A stretch of DNA of 64,000 nt from contig CACZXN010000006.1 of NCBI GenBank assembly GCA_902785075.1, positions 1 to 64,000 on the forward strand, written 5' to 3'. The DNA comes from an uncultured Bacteroidales bacterium. GTDB lineage: Bacteria > Bacteroidota > Bacteroidia > Bacteroidales > Bacteroidaceae. The number at the start of each line of letters is the position of its first letter. Position 1 is the first letter of the stretch. Positions 26,064 through 35,353 of this stretch are shown in pieces. The translations under genes were made by a program, and so were the position numbers. The notes below the pieces were generated by a model. It did no database searches. It had not been told where the DNA came from and was given only the letters and a program-made list of their open reading frames with translations.

Positions 26064-27308
26064 ATGAAACATAGTAATATGAAAGAAGAACAAATACTTG
26101 TACGCATTACGGGGCAGGACCGTCCAGGCTTGACTGCTGCCGTCATGAGCATTCTTGCCAAATATGATGCTTGTATCCTCGATATTGGTCAGGCTGATAT
26201 CCATAGCACCCTTTCGCTGGGTATCTTGATTCGTATTGACGAAATGAAATCGGGACTTGCCATGAAGGAACTGCTGTTCAAGGCAACGGAGCTGGGTGTG
26301 AATATCGGTTTCTCGCCTATTAGTGACGATGAGTATGAAGACTGGGTAGGCCATCAAGGTAAGAACCGATATATCCTGATGGTGATGGGACGTCAGTTGG
26401 AAGCCAGTCAGATTGCTGCTGCTACCCGTATTATTGCCGACCAAGGGCTGAATATTGACTCGATTGTCCGTTTGACTGGCCGTAAGAGTATCAAACAATT
26501 GGATAAGCATACACGCGCTTGTATCCAGCTATCCTTACGAGGTGAACCGACGAACCGTCAAGTGATGCAGGAGAAACTCATGCATCTGTCCTCCGAACTT
26601 GAGATTGACTTCTCGTTCCAGAAGGACGATATGTTTAGACGCATGCGTAGGTTAATCTGCTTTGATATGGACTCGACACTGATTCAGACGGAGTGTATCG
26701 ATGAACTTGCAGAACGGAATGGGGTAGGAGCAGAAGTTCGTGCCATCACTGAGAGTGCCATGCGTGGTGAGATTGACTTTAAGGAGAGTTTCACACGTAG
26801 AGTGGCATTATTGAAAGGACTCGATGTGAGTGTGATGCAGGATATTGCCGAGCATCTCCCAATGACGGAAGGAGTTGACAGACTGATGTCTGTCCTCAAG
26901 ACGTGTGGGTATAAGATTGCCATACTCAGCGGTGGATTTACCTATTTTGGTGAATATCTTCAAAGAAAATATGGAATAGATTATGTCTATGCGAATGAGT
27001 TGGAGATAGGGGAGGATGGTAAATTGACAGGTCGTTATGTTGGCGAGATTGTGGATGGCCATCGCAAGGCAGAACTGCTCAAATTGATTGCTCAGGTGGA
27101 GAAAGTCAATCTGGCACAGACCATTGCCGTGGGTGATGGAGCCAATGATTTACCAATGATATCAGAGGCAGGTCTGGGAATCGCTTTCCACGCTAAACCT
27201 CGTGTAGTTGCTAATGCGGAGCAAAGTATCAATACCATCGGATTGGATGGTGTGCTTTATTTCCTTGGTTTTAAGGACTCTTATCTGGGAGAACAAGGAA
27301 GATTATAG
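26064..27308 (+). CDS. serB: Phosphoserine phosphatase with ACT-type N-terminus
   Basis: SerB makes L-serine from phosphoserine, the last step of the phosphorylated pathway. The 414 residues start with two ACT-like domains (about 10-90 and 100-180) that may sense amino acids. A HAD phosphatase domain follows with FDMDSTLI (D201 and D203), the SGGF motif and GDGANDLPM. The ATG at 26079 (KEEQILVR) is an alternative start. The gene is convergent with the AlkD-like gene, and a weak imperfect inverted repeat, TTGAAGACGTAGG...CCTACCTTCAA at 27309-27351, lies between them. Confidence 0.93.
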   Translation: MKHSNMKEEQILVRITGQDRPGLTAAVMSILAKYDACILDIGQADIHSTLSLGILIRIDEMKSGLAMKELLFKATELGVNIGFSPISDDEYEDWVGHQGKNRYILMVMGRQLEASQIAAATRIIADQGLNIDSIVRLTGRKSIKQLDKHTRACIQLSLRGEPTNRQVMQEKLMHLSSELEIDFSFQKDDMFRRMRRLICFDMDSTLIQTECIDELAERNGVGAEVRAITESAMRGEIDFKESFTRRVALLKGLDVSVMQDIAEHLPMTEGVDRLMSVLKTCGYKIAILSGGFTYFGEYLQRKYGIDYVYANELEIGEDGKLTGRYVGEIVDGHRKAELLKLIAQVEKVNLAQTIAVGDGANDLPMISEAGLGIAFHAKPRVVANAEQSINTIGLDGVLYFLGFKDSYLGEQGRL

Positions 27309-27343
27309 TTGAAGACGTAGGGATTCTTAGGGTACGCCTACCT

Positions 27344-28099
27344 TCAAGCCATCCATTGTTTGCGTTCTGGCTCAGACATCTTCTCGATGGCATAGCGAAG
27401 TGTTGTTCGTGGCATTTCGTGCACATGTTGATGAAGGAACTCTCTCAATAAGTCCATACTTACACGTTTTCCCATCTCTCGTAGCATCCAACCCACTGCT
27501 TTGTGCATTAGGTCGTGTGGGTGGTGAAGATGAATTTCTGCATAACGTAGACACCATGAGGGGTCGCCCATTTGGGAGGTTTTCCATGAACATACAATAC
27601 TCATACGCTGTTTCCAGAGATTATCGCTGTATGCCAGTTCGTCGACCACCTTTCTTTTATAGTCTTGATCTCCAAGAAGAGAAGGAAGCAGGAGCCAATG
27701 GCCAAGAATCTTAGGAACGGAAAGATCGACCAAGTCCCAGTTGTTGGCTTTATCTGCGTATTTCAGATACATCAGAAGGATTTCATCGCGAGAACGGATG
27801 GCCGTTTCATCGTTTTCCAATCGTTTGGAAGCCAGTTTCTCGAATTTAGCCACGAGGATTAGAAAGCCGCAGAGACGCACCTCGTGCCAGCGGTTTTGTA
27901 GAAGTACAGGTACTTCAGACAAGGGAAATCCTTGCCCTGCAAGCCCAACGACTGTGCGTGTCTGTGGCACTTTCAATCCAAGAAACTCATCACCTTCACC
28001 ATATTCGCCTTTGCCGGTTTTGAAGAAACGTATCAAACCTTGCCGCTGCTTGTCATCCTGCAGCGACTCCATGTGTTTTATGATTTCTTGAGCAGTCAT
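27344..28099 (-). CDS. DNA alkylation repair protein (AlkD-like)
   Basis: The 251-residue all-helical protein of HEAT-like repeats belongs to the AlkD/AlkC glycosylase group, which removes alkylated bases. It shows YGEGDEFLGLKVPQTR, the HEVRLCGFLILV helix and NNWDLVDLSVPKILG, where W and D line the DNA cleft in characterised members. It lies 52 bp downstream of sodB on the same strand and may be cotranscribed. An alkyl-transfer gene (25715) is nearby on the other strand. Confidence 0.85.
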   Translation of the reverse strand: MTAQEIIKHMESLQDDKQRQGLIRFFKTGKGEYGEGDEFLGLKVPQTRTVVGLAGQGFPLSEVPVLLQNRWHEVRLCGFLILVAKFEKLASKRLENDETAIRSRDEILLMYLKYADKANNWDLVDLSVPKILGHWLLLPSLLGDQDYKRKVVDELAYSDNLWKQRMSIVCSWKTSQMGDPSWCLRYAEIHLHHPHDLMHKAVGWMLREMGKRVSMDLLREFLHQHVHEMPRTTLRYAIEKMSEPERKQWMA

Positions 28100-28151
28100 A
28101 ATAGGTCAAGGATTATCGGAAAGACGGAATAACGGATCAAGAGGTTACTAT

Positions 28152-28742
28152 TTACCGTGTGCTAAATCGTTTTTCGATTATGTCCCAATTGATGATTTGC
28201 CAAAGGGCTGTAAGATGGTCAGGACGACGGTTCTGATAGTCGAGATAATAGGCATGCTCCCAAACGTCGAAAGTCAAAAGGGGTTTCAATCCACGTTGGA
28301 TAGGATTGGCAGCATTTGCTTCCTGGGTAATCACTAGTTTGCCATCAGCATCAGCAGACAACCATACCCAACCAGAACCAAAGAGTGTAGCACCAGCCTT
28401 CTGGAAAGTCTCCTTGAAAGTGGCAAACGAACCGAAGTCACAATCGATAGCCTCTGCGAGTTTGCCTGTAGGCTGATTGACAGTCTGGGCTGCTTTTAAT
28501 TGTCCAAAGTAGAGTTCATGATTTAAAATCTGTCCAGCATTATTGAGGATTCCTCCTTGAGCTTTACACACAATCTCCTCTAGTGTAGAATTCTCGAATC
28601 CGCTATCTGGCAGCAATGCATTCAGGTTATTAACATAAGCTGCTAAATGCTTTCCGTGATGAAAAGCAATGGTTTCACGACTAATCACTGGCTCCAGAGC
28701 CTCGGGAGCATACGGAAGTGTCATTAATTTAAATTTCTCCAT
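28152..28742 (-). CDS. sodB: Superoxide dismutase (Fe/Mn)
   Basis: This enzyme converts superoxide to peroxide and oxygen in the cytoplasm. The 196 residues show LPYAPEALEP, the metal-binding His in AFHHGKHLAAYVNNLN and the DVWEHAYYLDYQNRR motif with the Asp and His ligands. Metal preference cannot be read reliably. The frame extends to 28823, but the -7 box at 28772-28779 places the transcript start below that, so the ATG at 28742 (EKFKLMTLPY) is chosen. Confidence 0.94.
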   Translation of the reverse strand: MEKFKLMTLPYAPEALEPVISRETIAFHHGKHLAAYVNNLNALLPDSGFENSTLEEIVCKAQGGILNNAGQILNHELYFGQLKAAQTVNQPTGKLAEAIDCDFGSFATFKETFQKAGATLFGSGWVWLSADADGKLVITQEANAANPIQRGLKPLLTFDVWEHAYYLDYQNRRPDHLTALWQIINWDIIEKRFSTR

Positions 28743-28771
28743 AGTAATACATGTATTAGTAGTTCCTGCTG

Positions 28772-28779
28772 CAAAGATA
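28772..28779 (-). promoter_or_regulatory. sodB promoter, -7 box TATCTTTG
   Basis: The minus strand reads TATCTTTGCAGC 30 bp before the chosen start and rules out the longer N-terminus. Confidence 0.7.
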
Positions 28780-28945
28780 ATCATTATTTTTGAGAAACTT
28801 TCATTCTCTGCAGAAATTATCATCTGATAAATGATGTTTTTACAAAAACAAGTATTTTTTCTTCGAATGGTATCATATTCAATTGATTTACGACCTCATT
28901 TCTCTCTCCTTCGCAAAAATATTTGGTGGTATGCGTAAAAAATTG

Positions 28946-28953
28946 TAATTTTG
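28946..28953 (+). promoter_or_regulatory. Promoter of the GMP synthase gene, -7 box TAATTTTG
   Basis: TAATTTTG matches TAnnTTTG and lies 34 bp before the ATG at 28988. Confidence 0.65.
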
Positions 28954-28987
28954 TACCCAAATTATTAATCACTAAAAAGAAATCATT

Positions 28988-29971
28988 ATGTCAACAGGAA
29001 ATGTACGTCCGGCCGACATGGAGCGTATCACAACTCCGGCATTGGCCCAAAAATTCATTGATGAACAGATTCAGGAGCTTCGTGCTCAGATAGGTAATAA
29101 GAAGGTGTTACTGGCACTCTCTGGTGGTGTTGATTCATCGGTTGTAGCTGCCTTGCTTATTAAAGCAGTAGGTAAGCAACTGGTATCCGTTCACGTTAAT
29201 CATGGTCTGCTACGCAAGGGTGAACCAGAGCAGGTTGTACGTGTGTTCCGTGATGAACTGAATGCCAATTTGGTGTATGTAGATGCAACGGATCGTTTCT
29301 TGGATAAGTTGGCAGGTGTGGCTGATCCAGAGCAGAAGCGTAAGATTATCGGTGCTGAGTTTATCCGTGTGTTTGAAGAGGAAGCCCGCAAGCAAGAAGG
29401 TATCAGCTTTTTGGCTCAAGGTACTATCTATCCCGATATAGTGGAGTCTGGTCCTGTAAAAAGTCACCATAACGTAGGTGGTCTGCCCGAGGATTTGCAG
29501 TTTGAATTGGTGGAACCAATCAAGTTGCTGTTCAAGGATGAAGTTCGAGTGGTAGGTAAGGAATTAGGTCTGCCTGATAACATGGTGTTCCGTCAGCCAT
29601 TCCCAGGTCCTGGCCTTGGTGTTCGTTGTACAGGAGCGATTACCCGTGACCGTCTGGAGGCGCTTCGTGAGAGTGATGCAATCCTGCGTGAGGAATTTGC
29701 AAAGAATGGACTAGAGGGTAAGGTGTGGCAGTACTTCACCATCGTTCCTGACTACAAGTCAACTGGCGTTAAGGACAACAAGCGCTCTTGGGATTGGCCG
29801 GTTATCATCCGTGCGGTGAATACCCGTGATGCGATGACTGCAACCATTGAGGAGATTCCTTATCAGTTACTTCACCATATCACTCAGCGTATCATCACTG
29901 AGGTTCCTGGAGTAAACCGCGTGCTTTACGATTTGACTCCGAAACCAACAGGAACGATTGAATGGGAGTGA
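28988..29971 (+). CDS. guaA: GMP synthase, ATP-pyrophosphatase part only
   Basis: GMP synthase converts XMP to GMP. This 327-residue protein has only the synthetase half: the PP-loop LALSGGVDSSVVAALL, QGTIYPDIVESG, RQPFPGPGLGVR and the C-terminal dimerisation part ending TGTIEWE. The N-terminal class I glutamine amidotransferase domain (about 190 residues, with its CxxQ nucleophile) is missing, and the own promoter and start show this is not a cut end. It must use free ammonia or a separate glutaminase subunit, as in archaeal GuaAa/GuaAb. A second full-length guaA elsewhere is possible. Confidence 0.88.
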   Translation: MSTGNVRPADMERITTPALAQKFIDEQIQELRAQIGNKKVLLALSGGVDSSVVAALLIKAVGKQLVSVHVNHGLLRKGEPEQVVRVFRDELNANLVYVDATDRFLDKLAGVADPEQKRKIIGAEFIRVFEEEARKQEGISFLAQGTIYPDIVESGPVKSHHNVGGLPEDLQFELVEPIKLLFKDEVRVVGKELGLPDNMVFRQPFPGPGLGVRCTGAITRDRLEALRESDAILREEFAKNGLEGKVWQYFTIVPDYKSTGVKDNKRSWDWPVIIRAVNTRDAMTATIEEIPYQLLHHITQRIITEVPGVNRVLYDLTPKPTGTIEWE

Positions 29972-29984
29972 TGCCCTTTGGGCG

Positions 29985-30045
29985 GATTCTCGGAATTAGG
30001 GAATTCCGGGATAATGGATTTACTGAATAAAAGTTTAAGTTTAAG
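29985..30045 (+). repeat. GGAATT-type repeat with a weak hairpin
   Basis: CGGAATT pairs with AATTCCG (29991-30008) inside a run of GGAAT-like units that resembles the repeat at 35150-35262. No T run follows, so termination is doubtful. Confidence 0.45.
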
Positions 30046-30049
30046 CGAG

Positions 30050-31732
30050 ATGAAGAGAATATTGTTCATGCTATTGTTGTGTGGGGTGGTGATTGCCTTG
30101 AGAGCAGTACCAGCTAGATCTGGTGTGTGGAAGACCTTGACGCTCAATGATGGAACCGAGGTACGTGCACTATTGTCTGGAGATGAATTTCACCATTGCT
30201 GGAAAGGTATAGACGGGCGTCAGTACGTTAAAGCAGGTGACTCATATATGGAGATTGATGCTACTACCAAGAAGTTCCGTTCCATGAGTTTTCGTACCAT
30301 GAGTCGCAGGGCTGCTCAATCGTCAACTATACTATCACGTAGGGTGACACCAGGTGCTCATACCCATTATACAGGTCATAAAAAAGGATTGGTGATATTA
30401 GTAGAGTTTACGGATGCGAAGTTCAAGACAGGTAATGACCGAAATAAGTATGACGATATCCTGAATAAAGAAGGTTATACATCTCAAGAGGGGTTTGTGG
30501 GTAGTGTATATGACTATTTCAAAGCTCAGAGTGGAGGACAGTTTGAACTGAACTTTGATGTGTTTGGTCCCGTCGCACTGAAACATCCTCGGAAATACTA
30601 TGGAGAGAATGATGAAGACGATAGCGATATGAGACCCGAAGAGATGATTGTCGAAGCCTGCAAGGCTGTTGATAGCCAAGTGGATTTCCGCAACTATGAC
30701 TGGGATGGTGATGGAGAAGTAGATGAGGTGTTTGTGGTCTATGCAGATAAAGGTGAAGCAGATGGAGGCAGTTCCTATACCATTTGGCCACACATGTATG
30801 CTCTGGAATGGACGGGTAATCGCCTCATTCTCGACCAAATGCGAATCAATACCTATGCTTGTGCAAATGAGATTACCTACCAAGGTAACATTGAAGGTAT
30901 TGGTTCCTTCTGCCATGAGTTCTCGCACTGTCTGGGCTATCCTGATCTCTATGACGTAGCCAATGGCTTTGAGATTACTTGGGGTGAATACGACTTGATG
31001 GATGGTGGCTGCTATAACGGAAATGGTTTTAGACCTGCTGGCTATTCAGCCTACGAGAAATGGATGGCAGGATGGATAGATCTGACGGTGCTGTCGGACA
31101 AGAATGTAACCGTCAGTAACATGAAACCTGTCAGTGAGGGAGGAAATGGGTATATCATCTATAACGACGGGCATCCAGACGAGTATTATATTTTGGAGAA
31201 CCGTCAGCAAACAAACTGGGACCAGAATATTCCCGGAAGGGGACTGATGATTACACATGTAGATTTTGATTCCCTGATTTGGTATCTAAATGTACCTAAT
31301 TCCATTTTGACATCCACAGATAGTTATGTAACAGACTACGACTATCCTCTCAACGATCACGCACGCATCATTATCGTTAGGGCAGACAACAAAGCAAGTT
31401 TGGCAAGCAGTAGTATGGCTCACGACCTCTATCCCTATTTGAGAAACGACAGTTTAACTGCGACTTCCAAACCAGCTGCAATCTTCCACAATTTTAATAT
31501 GCAGGGTAACCGATTTATGCAGGGCGCGATCCTTAAGATTAAGCAGAATCTTGATGGAACCGTCAATTTCGTGTATCGTTCTCCATTTACAGATACGGGC
31601 ATTCACGAAGTGCTGCCGGATGCTGAACGCAAACAGACAGGCGTCTATGACCTGCAAGGTAGACGCTATACAGAGAGTTCTCTGACAAAGGGAATCTATA
31701 TCATGAATGGGAAGAAGGTGATGGTGAGGTAA
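30050..31732 (+). CDS. Secreted M6-family metalloprotease
   Basis: The 561-residue exported protein has a signal peptide, a propeptide-like stretch, and the M6 catalytic domain with HEFSH at H289-H293 (CHEFSHCLGYPDLYD) and a downstream TWGEYDLMDGG segment. It ends with a short C-terminal piece, GVYDLQGRR...GIYIMNGKKVMVR, typical of Bacteroidetes type IX-like sorting tails, although a full 80-residue tail is not present. The ATG at 30050 fits the signal peptide. Its last 32 bp overlap the convergent nth gene. Confidence 0.88.
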   Translation: MKRILFMLLLCGVVIALRAVPARSGVWKTLTLNDGTEVRALLSGDEFHHCWKGIDGRQYVKAGDSYMEIDATTKKFRSMSFRTMSRRAAQSSTILSRRVTPGAHTHYTGHKKGLVILVEFTDAKFKTGNDRNKYDDILNKEGYTSQEGFVGSVYDYFKAQSGGQFELNFDVFGPVALKHPRKYYGENDEDDSDMRPEEMIVEACKAVDSQVDFRNYDWDGDGEVDEVFVVYADKGEADGGSSYTIWPHMYALEWTGNRLILDQMRINTYACANEITYQGNIEGIGSFCHEFSHCLGYPDLYDVANGFEITWGEYDLMDGGCYNGNGFRPAGYSAYEKWMAGWIDLTVLSDKNVTVSNMKPVSEGGNGYIIYNDGHPDEYYILENRQQTNWDQNIPGRGLMITHVDFDSLIWYLNVPNSILTSTDSYVTDYDYPLNDHARIIIVRADNKASLASSSMAHDLYPYLRNDSLTATSKPAAIFHNFNMQGNRFMQGAILKIKQNLDGTVNFVYRSPFTDTGIHEVLPDAERKQTGVYDLQGRRYTESSLTKGIYIMNGKKVMVR

Positions 31733-32354
31733 AACGACACCATTGGCGGATACCGCAATTCGTGCAGTCGGGATGGATGGCTTTGCATACATAACGACCA
31801 TGCAGGATTAGCCAATGATGGAACGAATGTACCAGATGAGGTGGAATGTTCCGAACCAGTTCGCGCTCGACACTGAGAGGGGTTGTGCATCTTGAAGGAA
31901 CCAATCCGATTCTGTGGCTGACACGAAACACATGTGTGTCGACTGCCATAGCGGATTTGCCGAAAGCTACGCTCATGACAACATTCGCTGTCTTACGTCC
32001 CACTCCAGGAAGTCGTGTGAGTTCTTCGAGGGTAGAAGGTACTTCGCCATTGTACTTTGTCTCAAGCATCTGTGCCATGTTGATCAGGTGGCGAGCTTTG
32101 CTATTGGGATAACTGATGCTCCGAATTAGTTGGTAGACCTCTTCGAATGTGGCAGTCGCTAAAGCCTGTGAAGTAGGGTAGGCTTGGAACAAAGCCGGTG
32201 TTGTCATGTTGACACGCTTATCCGTGCATTGGGCACTGAGCATCACAGCTACCAAAAGTTGGTAGGGCGATTGATATTGTAACTCTGTTTGCGCATCGGG
32301 CATTGTCTGCTGAAAATAGTCGGTGATGCGTTGATAACGTTCTTTTTTCTGCAT
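31701..32354 (-). CDS. nth: Endonuclease III
   Basis: This bifunctional glycosylase/AP lyase removes oxidised pyrimidines. The 217 residues have the helix-hairpin-helix LPGVGRKTAN with the catalytic K121, the catalytic D139 in AVDTHV, and a [4Fe-4S] cluster of C190, C197, C200 and C206 with the usual C-x6-C-x2-C-x5-C spacing. The 3' end overlaps the M6 protease gene by 32 bp on the opposite strand, which codes for the Ser/Pro-rich tail. Confidence 0.94.
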   Translation of the reverse strand: MQKKERYQRITDYFQQTMPDAQTELQYQSPYQLLVAVMLSAQCTDKRVNMTTPALFQAYPTSQALATATFEEVYQLIRSISYPNSKARHLINMAQMLETKYNGEVPSTLEELTRLPGVGRKTANVVMSVAFGKSAMAVDTHVFRVSHRIGLVPSRCTTPLSVERELVRNIPPHLVHSFHHWLILHGRYVCKAIHPDCTNCGIRQWCRFTSPSPSSHS

Positions 32355-32425
32355 GTTTTGTAAATATTTTTACAAAGTAAGTAATTTTTTTTGACATAGC
32401 GATGCATTATGTCGAAAAAAAGTTG

Positions 32426-32433
32426 TAATTTTG
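32426..32433 (+). promoter_or_regulatory. rpoD promoter, -7 box TAATTTTG
   Basis: TAATTTTG lies 24 bp before the ATG at 32457 and fits the promoter class that the encoded sigma factor itself is expected to recognise. Confidence 0.65.
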
Positions 32434-32456
32434 CAAGCTAATATGTATTTTTAGGA

Positions 32457-33317
32457 ATGAGACAATTAAAAATTACCAAAAGTATTACCAATCGTGAGAG
32501 TGCTTCGTTAGACAAGTATCTTCAGGAGATTGGTCGTGAAGAACTCATCACAGTTGAACAGGAAGTAGAACTTGCTGCGCGTATCCGCAAGGGCGACCGC
32601 AGGGCATTGGAGACCTTAACTAAGGCTAATCTCCGATTTGTCGTATCTGTTGCCAAGCAGTATCAGAATCAGGGCTTGAGTCTGCCTGACCTAATTAACG
32701 AAGGTAACCTCGGACTGATTAAGGCTGCAGAGAAGTTTGATGAGACTCGTGGTTTCAAGTTTATCTCGTATGCAGTGTGGTGGATTCGTCAAAGTATCTT
32801 ACAGGCTTTGGCAGAACAGGCTCGTATCGTTCGCTTGCCATTGAATCAGGTAGGATCGCTCAATAAGATAACAAAGGCTCTTGCAAAATTCGAGCAGGAG
32901 AATGAGCGTCGCCCATCGTCTGAGGAGTTGGCCAGTATCATTGGTCTGCCAGTTGATAAGATTGGCGATACGCTGAAGGTTCAAGGTCGACATATCAGTG
33001 TTGATGCACCATTTGTGGAGGGTGAGGATAATAGCTTGCTGGATGTGTTGGTGAATGATGACAGCCCTATGGCAGATAAGACGTTGGTGAATGAGTCCTT
33101 GTCGAAAGAGATAGACCGTGCACTCGATACACTTACTCCACGAGAGAAGGATATTATCCGTATGTTCTTTGGAATCGGTTGTCATGAGATGACATTAGAG
33201 GAGATCGGTCAGACATTTGGTTTGACACGTGAACGTGTCCGTCAGATCAAGGAGAAAGCCATTCGCCGTCTGCGTCAGAATTCAAGAAGCCGTTTGTTGA
33301 AATCATATTTGGGATAA
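32457..33317 (+). CDS. rpoD: Primary sigma factor RpoD (sigma-70)
   Basis: The 286 residues run from region 1.2 ([15 protein letters not shown]) through region 2 ([28 protein letters not shown]), region 3 and the region 4 helix-turn-helix ([26 protein letters not shown]). The long acidic region 1.1 of E. coli RpoD is absent, as in Bacteroidetes primary sigmas that read TTTG/TAnnTTTG promoters. This matches the promoters seen through the window. Confidence 0.95.
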   Translation: MRQLKITKSITNRESASLDKYLQEIGREELITVEQEVELAARIRKGDRRALETLTKANLRFVVSVAKQYQNQGLSLPDLINEGNLGLIKAAEKFDETRGFKFISYAVWWIRQSILQALAEQARIVRLPLNQVGSLNKITKALAKFEQENERRPSSEELASIIGLPVDKIGDTLKVQGRHISVDAPFVEGEDNSLLDVLVNDDSPMADKTLVNESLSKEIDRALDTLTPREKDIIRMFFGIGCHEMTLEEIGQTFGLTRERVRQIKEKAIRRLRQNSRSRLLKSYLG

Positions 33318-33321
33318 AGGA

Positions 33322-33876
33322 ATGGGTGGAAAGTTGAAAATAGTATTTGTGTTGATGCTCATGATGCTGACAGGAACGAAAGTTTTTGCTCAGGATATTG
33401 AGACGATGATCAACGACCAAGCCTTGCGTAAGCAGCAAGAGCTGGCTGAAAAGAAACAGGCCAGACGTCAGAAAGAGGAGCAGAAAAAGGCGGAGAAGTT
33501 GGCGAAAATGGAGCGAATCGACACAAAGAAGAGTGAGACCTATACAGTACCAGTCTATCTTTTCGGTATCTCTGCTCAGTTCGGAGATTCTGTTGTGTAT
33601 GTGACGAACCTACAAATGGTTGATAATGCCCAGCTGACAAAGAAATATGACTATTTGGCCTATCGTTCGGATTACAGTAGCCAGTTCCGTAAGTATATAG
33701 CTGATACCTATAAGATTAAACATCCTGTGACTAGTGTGGTGTTTGAGAAGAATAGGAAGAAAGCCCTAAAGCGTTTTAATAAGATTTTGAAGCGTTATGA
33801 GAACAATAAGTCCATGCACTTGATGCAGGTGACGGACGATAAGTTCCACTTCTCTGTGATGAATTCCATCGATTAA
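33322..33876 (+). CDS. Exported protein with a charged coiled coil, unknown function
   Basis: The 184-residue protein has a signal peptide (to about residue 24, VFAQ), then a Lys/Glu/Gln-rich helix at about 33-65 that should form a coiled coil. A C-terminal part follows with SAQFGDSVVYVTNLQMVDNA and a RKYIADTYKIKHP segment. It is not recognised beyond being a Bacteroidales-type envelope protein. It starts 4 bp after rpoD and probably shares its transcript; the C11 peptidase gene follows 18 bp later. Confidence 0.6.
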   Translation: MGGKLKIVFVLMLMMLTGTKVFAQDIETMINDQALRKQQELAEKKQARRQKEEQKKAEKLAKMERIDTKKSETYTVPVYLFGISAQFGDSVVYVTNLQMVDNAQLTKKYDYLAYRSDYSSQFRKYIADTYKIKHPVTSVVFEKNRKKALKRFNKILKRYENNKSMHLMQVTDDKFHFSVMNSID

Positions 33877-33894
33877 TTAAGATTTACTAAATTG

Positions 33895-35121
33895 ATGCAA
33901 TCTATGTTTCGCATATTCCGTTCGGTCTTGTCGGTCTTTCTGATGGGCGTGATGATGGTTGGAGTTTTTTCTTGTTCAAAAGATGACGACTCCTCTGAGA
34001 ATGATACCTATACACGAAGTGTGTTGGTGTATATTTCTGCCCAAAACAGTTTGAAGGGAAATGTGGATAATGATGTCATAGAAATGTTGGCAGGAGCATC
34101 CCGTATGGGTGACCGCGATCGTCTGGTGCTGTTCTTGGATGATAATAACAGATCGAGATTCTATGAGATAGATCGATTTAGTAACGCAAAGACGCTCTAT
34201 AATCTGACTCCTATCTACACATATCCTGACAACCTCAACTCTGCTTCACCACAAGTGTTTGATCAGGTGTTGGACTATTTCTTCAAGCACTATAAAGCGA
34301 AGAGTTATGGACTAGTGTTATGGTCACATGGTTCGGGGTGGAATAACGCTTCGACCTCTGCTCCCCAACGCAGATCCTTTGCTGTAGATGATGCAACAAC
34401 AGGAACTACAAGGATGCAAATTGCGGATATGGCGTCTGTGCTGAGTAAATATCCAACATTCGAATACATCCTTTTCGATGCCTGTTTTATGCAGACCATT
34501 GAAGTGGCTTATGAGTTAAGGGCGGCAGCAAAGTACATAATTGGTTCACCTGCAGAGATTCCTGGGGCTGGTGCTCCCTATAAGGATATGATACCAAGTT
34601 TATTCCTTCAAGCTTCAGATGGTCAGGTGGCTGAGTCAATTGTGAATGCATATGGTGATTGCTATAATCAAAGACTGACGAGTTCGGGTGGGGTAGTGCT
34701 GTCAGCTATTAGGACAAGTGAGTTTGACGCATTTGTTTCCGTGATGGCTCAGTTATTCAGTAAGTATCGTTTTCTGGATGCGACGAAATATGCTAAATGT
34801 CTCAATTATTACTTCTACGAATGGAATTCAAAGGCACCGTTTAAGTCTCCTGATGCCTACGATATACAAGGAATCATGATGCAGGTTATGTCGTCAGACA
34901 GTGAAGATTACCGTCTTTGGGAGAATGCGTTTTATAAATTGTCTCCGTATGTCAGCATAGCTTCAGATTGGTTTAGCGCTTATACACATGCTTTAATGCC
35001 TGTAGATAGGTCTCAATGCGGAGCGGTTTGTATGTATCTGCCACTTGATAAATACAAGAACGATTCTTATTTCGATTACTATAAAGAGACCCAGTGGGGA
35101 AAGTTATTTGATATCCAGTAG
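33895..35121 (+). CDS. Clostripain-family (C11) cysteine peptidase, lipoprotein
   Basis: The 408-residue lipoprotein (lipobox VFSC) carries the C11 catalytic pair: H145 in LWSHGSGW and C197 in DACFMQ. These proteases cut after basic residues in characterised members. The downstream SPAEIPGAGAPY segment and a GAVCMYLPL C-terminal part match Bacteroidales relatives. The ATG at 33895 is preceded by an in-frame TTG that is less likely. The tail of a second C11 gene survives at 50200-50610. Confidence 0.87.
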   Translation: MQSMFRIFRSVLSVFLMGVMMVGVFSCSKDDDSSENDTYTRSVLVYISAQNSLKGNVDNDVIEMLAGASRMGDRDRLVLFLDDNNRSRFYEIDRFSNAKTLYNLTPIYTYPDNLNSASPQVFDQVLDYFFKHYKAKSYGLVLWSHGSGWNNASTSAPQRRSFAVDDATTGTTRMQIADMASVLSKYPTFEYILFDACFMQTIEVAYELRAAAKYIIGSPAEIPGAGAPYKDMIPSLFLQASDGQVAESIVNAYGDCYNQRLTSSGGVVLSAIRTSEFDAFVSVMAQLFSKYRFLDATKYAKCLNYYFYEWNSKAPFKSPDAYDIQGIMMQVMSSDSEDYRLWENAFYKLSPYVSIASDWFSAYTHALMPVDRSQCGAVCMYLPLDKYKNDSYFDYYKETQWGKLFDIQ

Positions 35122-35149
35122 TTGAGGCTTAGGTTGTAAGGGCTGACGG

Positions 35150-35262
35150 AACTCTGGAAAAACTGGATAACGGAATTACTGGATAACGGAACTACGGAAC
35201 TACGGAATAACGGAGCTTAGGAAAAACGAATGAGACGGAATAACGGGATGGTGGATTAAGAA
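35150..35262 (+). repeat. CGGAATAA/CGGAACTA tandem repeat
   Basis: Degenerate units such as ACTGGATAACGGAA and CTACGGAA repeat through the gap after the C11 gene. The same style of unit occurs near 28108-28135 and 29985-30045. Confidence 0.6.
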
Positions 35263-35292
35263 TTTAAGGCTTATTGTTACAAGAATAAAAAG

Positions 35293-35326
35293 AGAGGGTG
35301 GAAGTCATGCGACTTCCACCCTTTCT
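35293..35326. terminator. Bidirectional terminator between C11 peptidase and barrel genes
   Basis: GGGTGGAAGTC pairs perfectly with GACTTCCACCC around ATGC. A-rich and T-rich flanks on both sides let it serve the convergent genes at 33895 and 35354. Confidence 0.8.
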
Positions 35327-35353
35327 TAGTTTTATCGATCTTTCAGCTATTGA

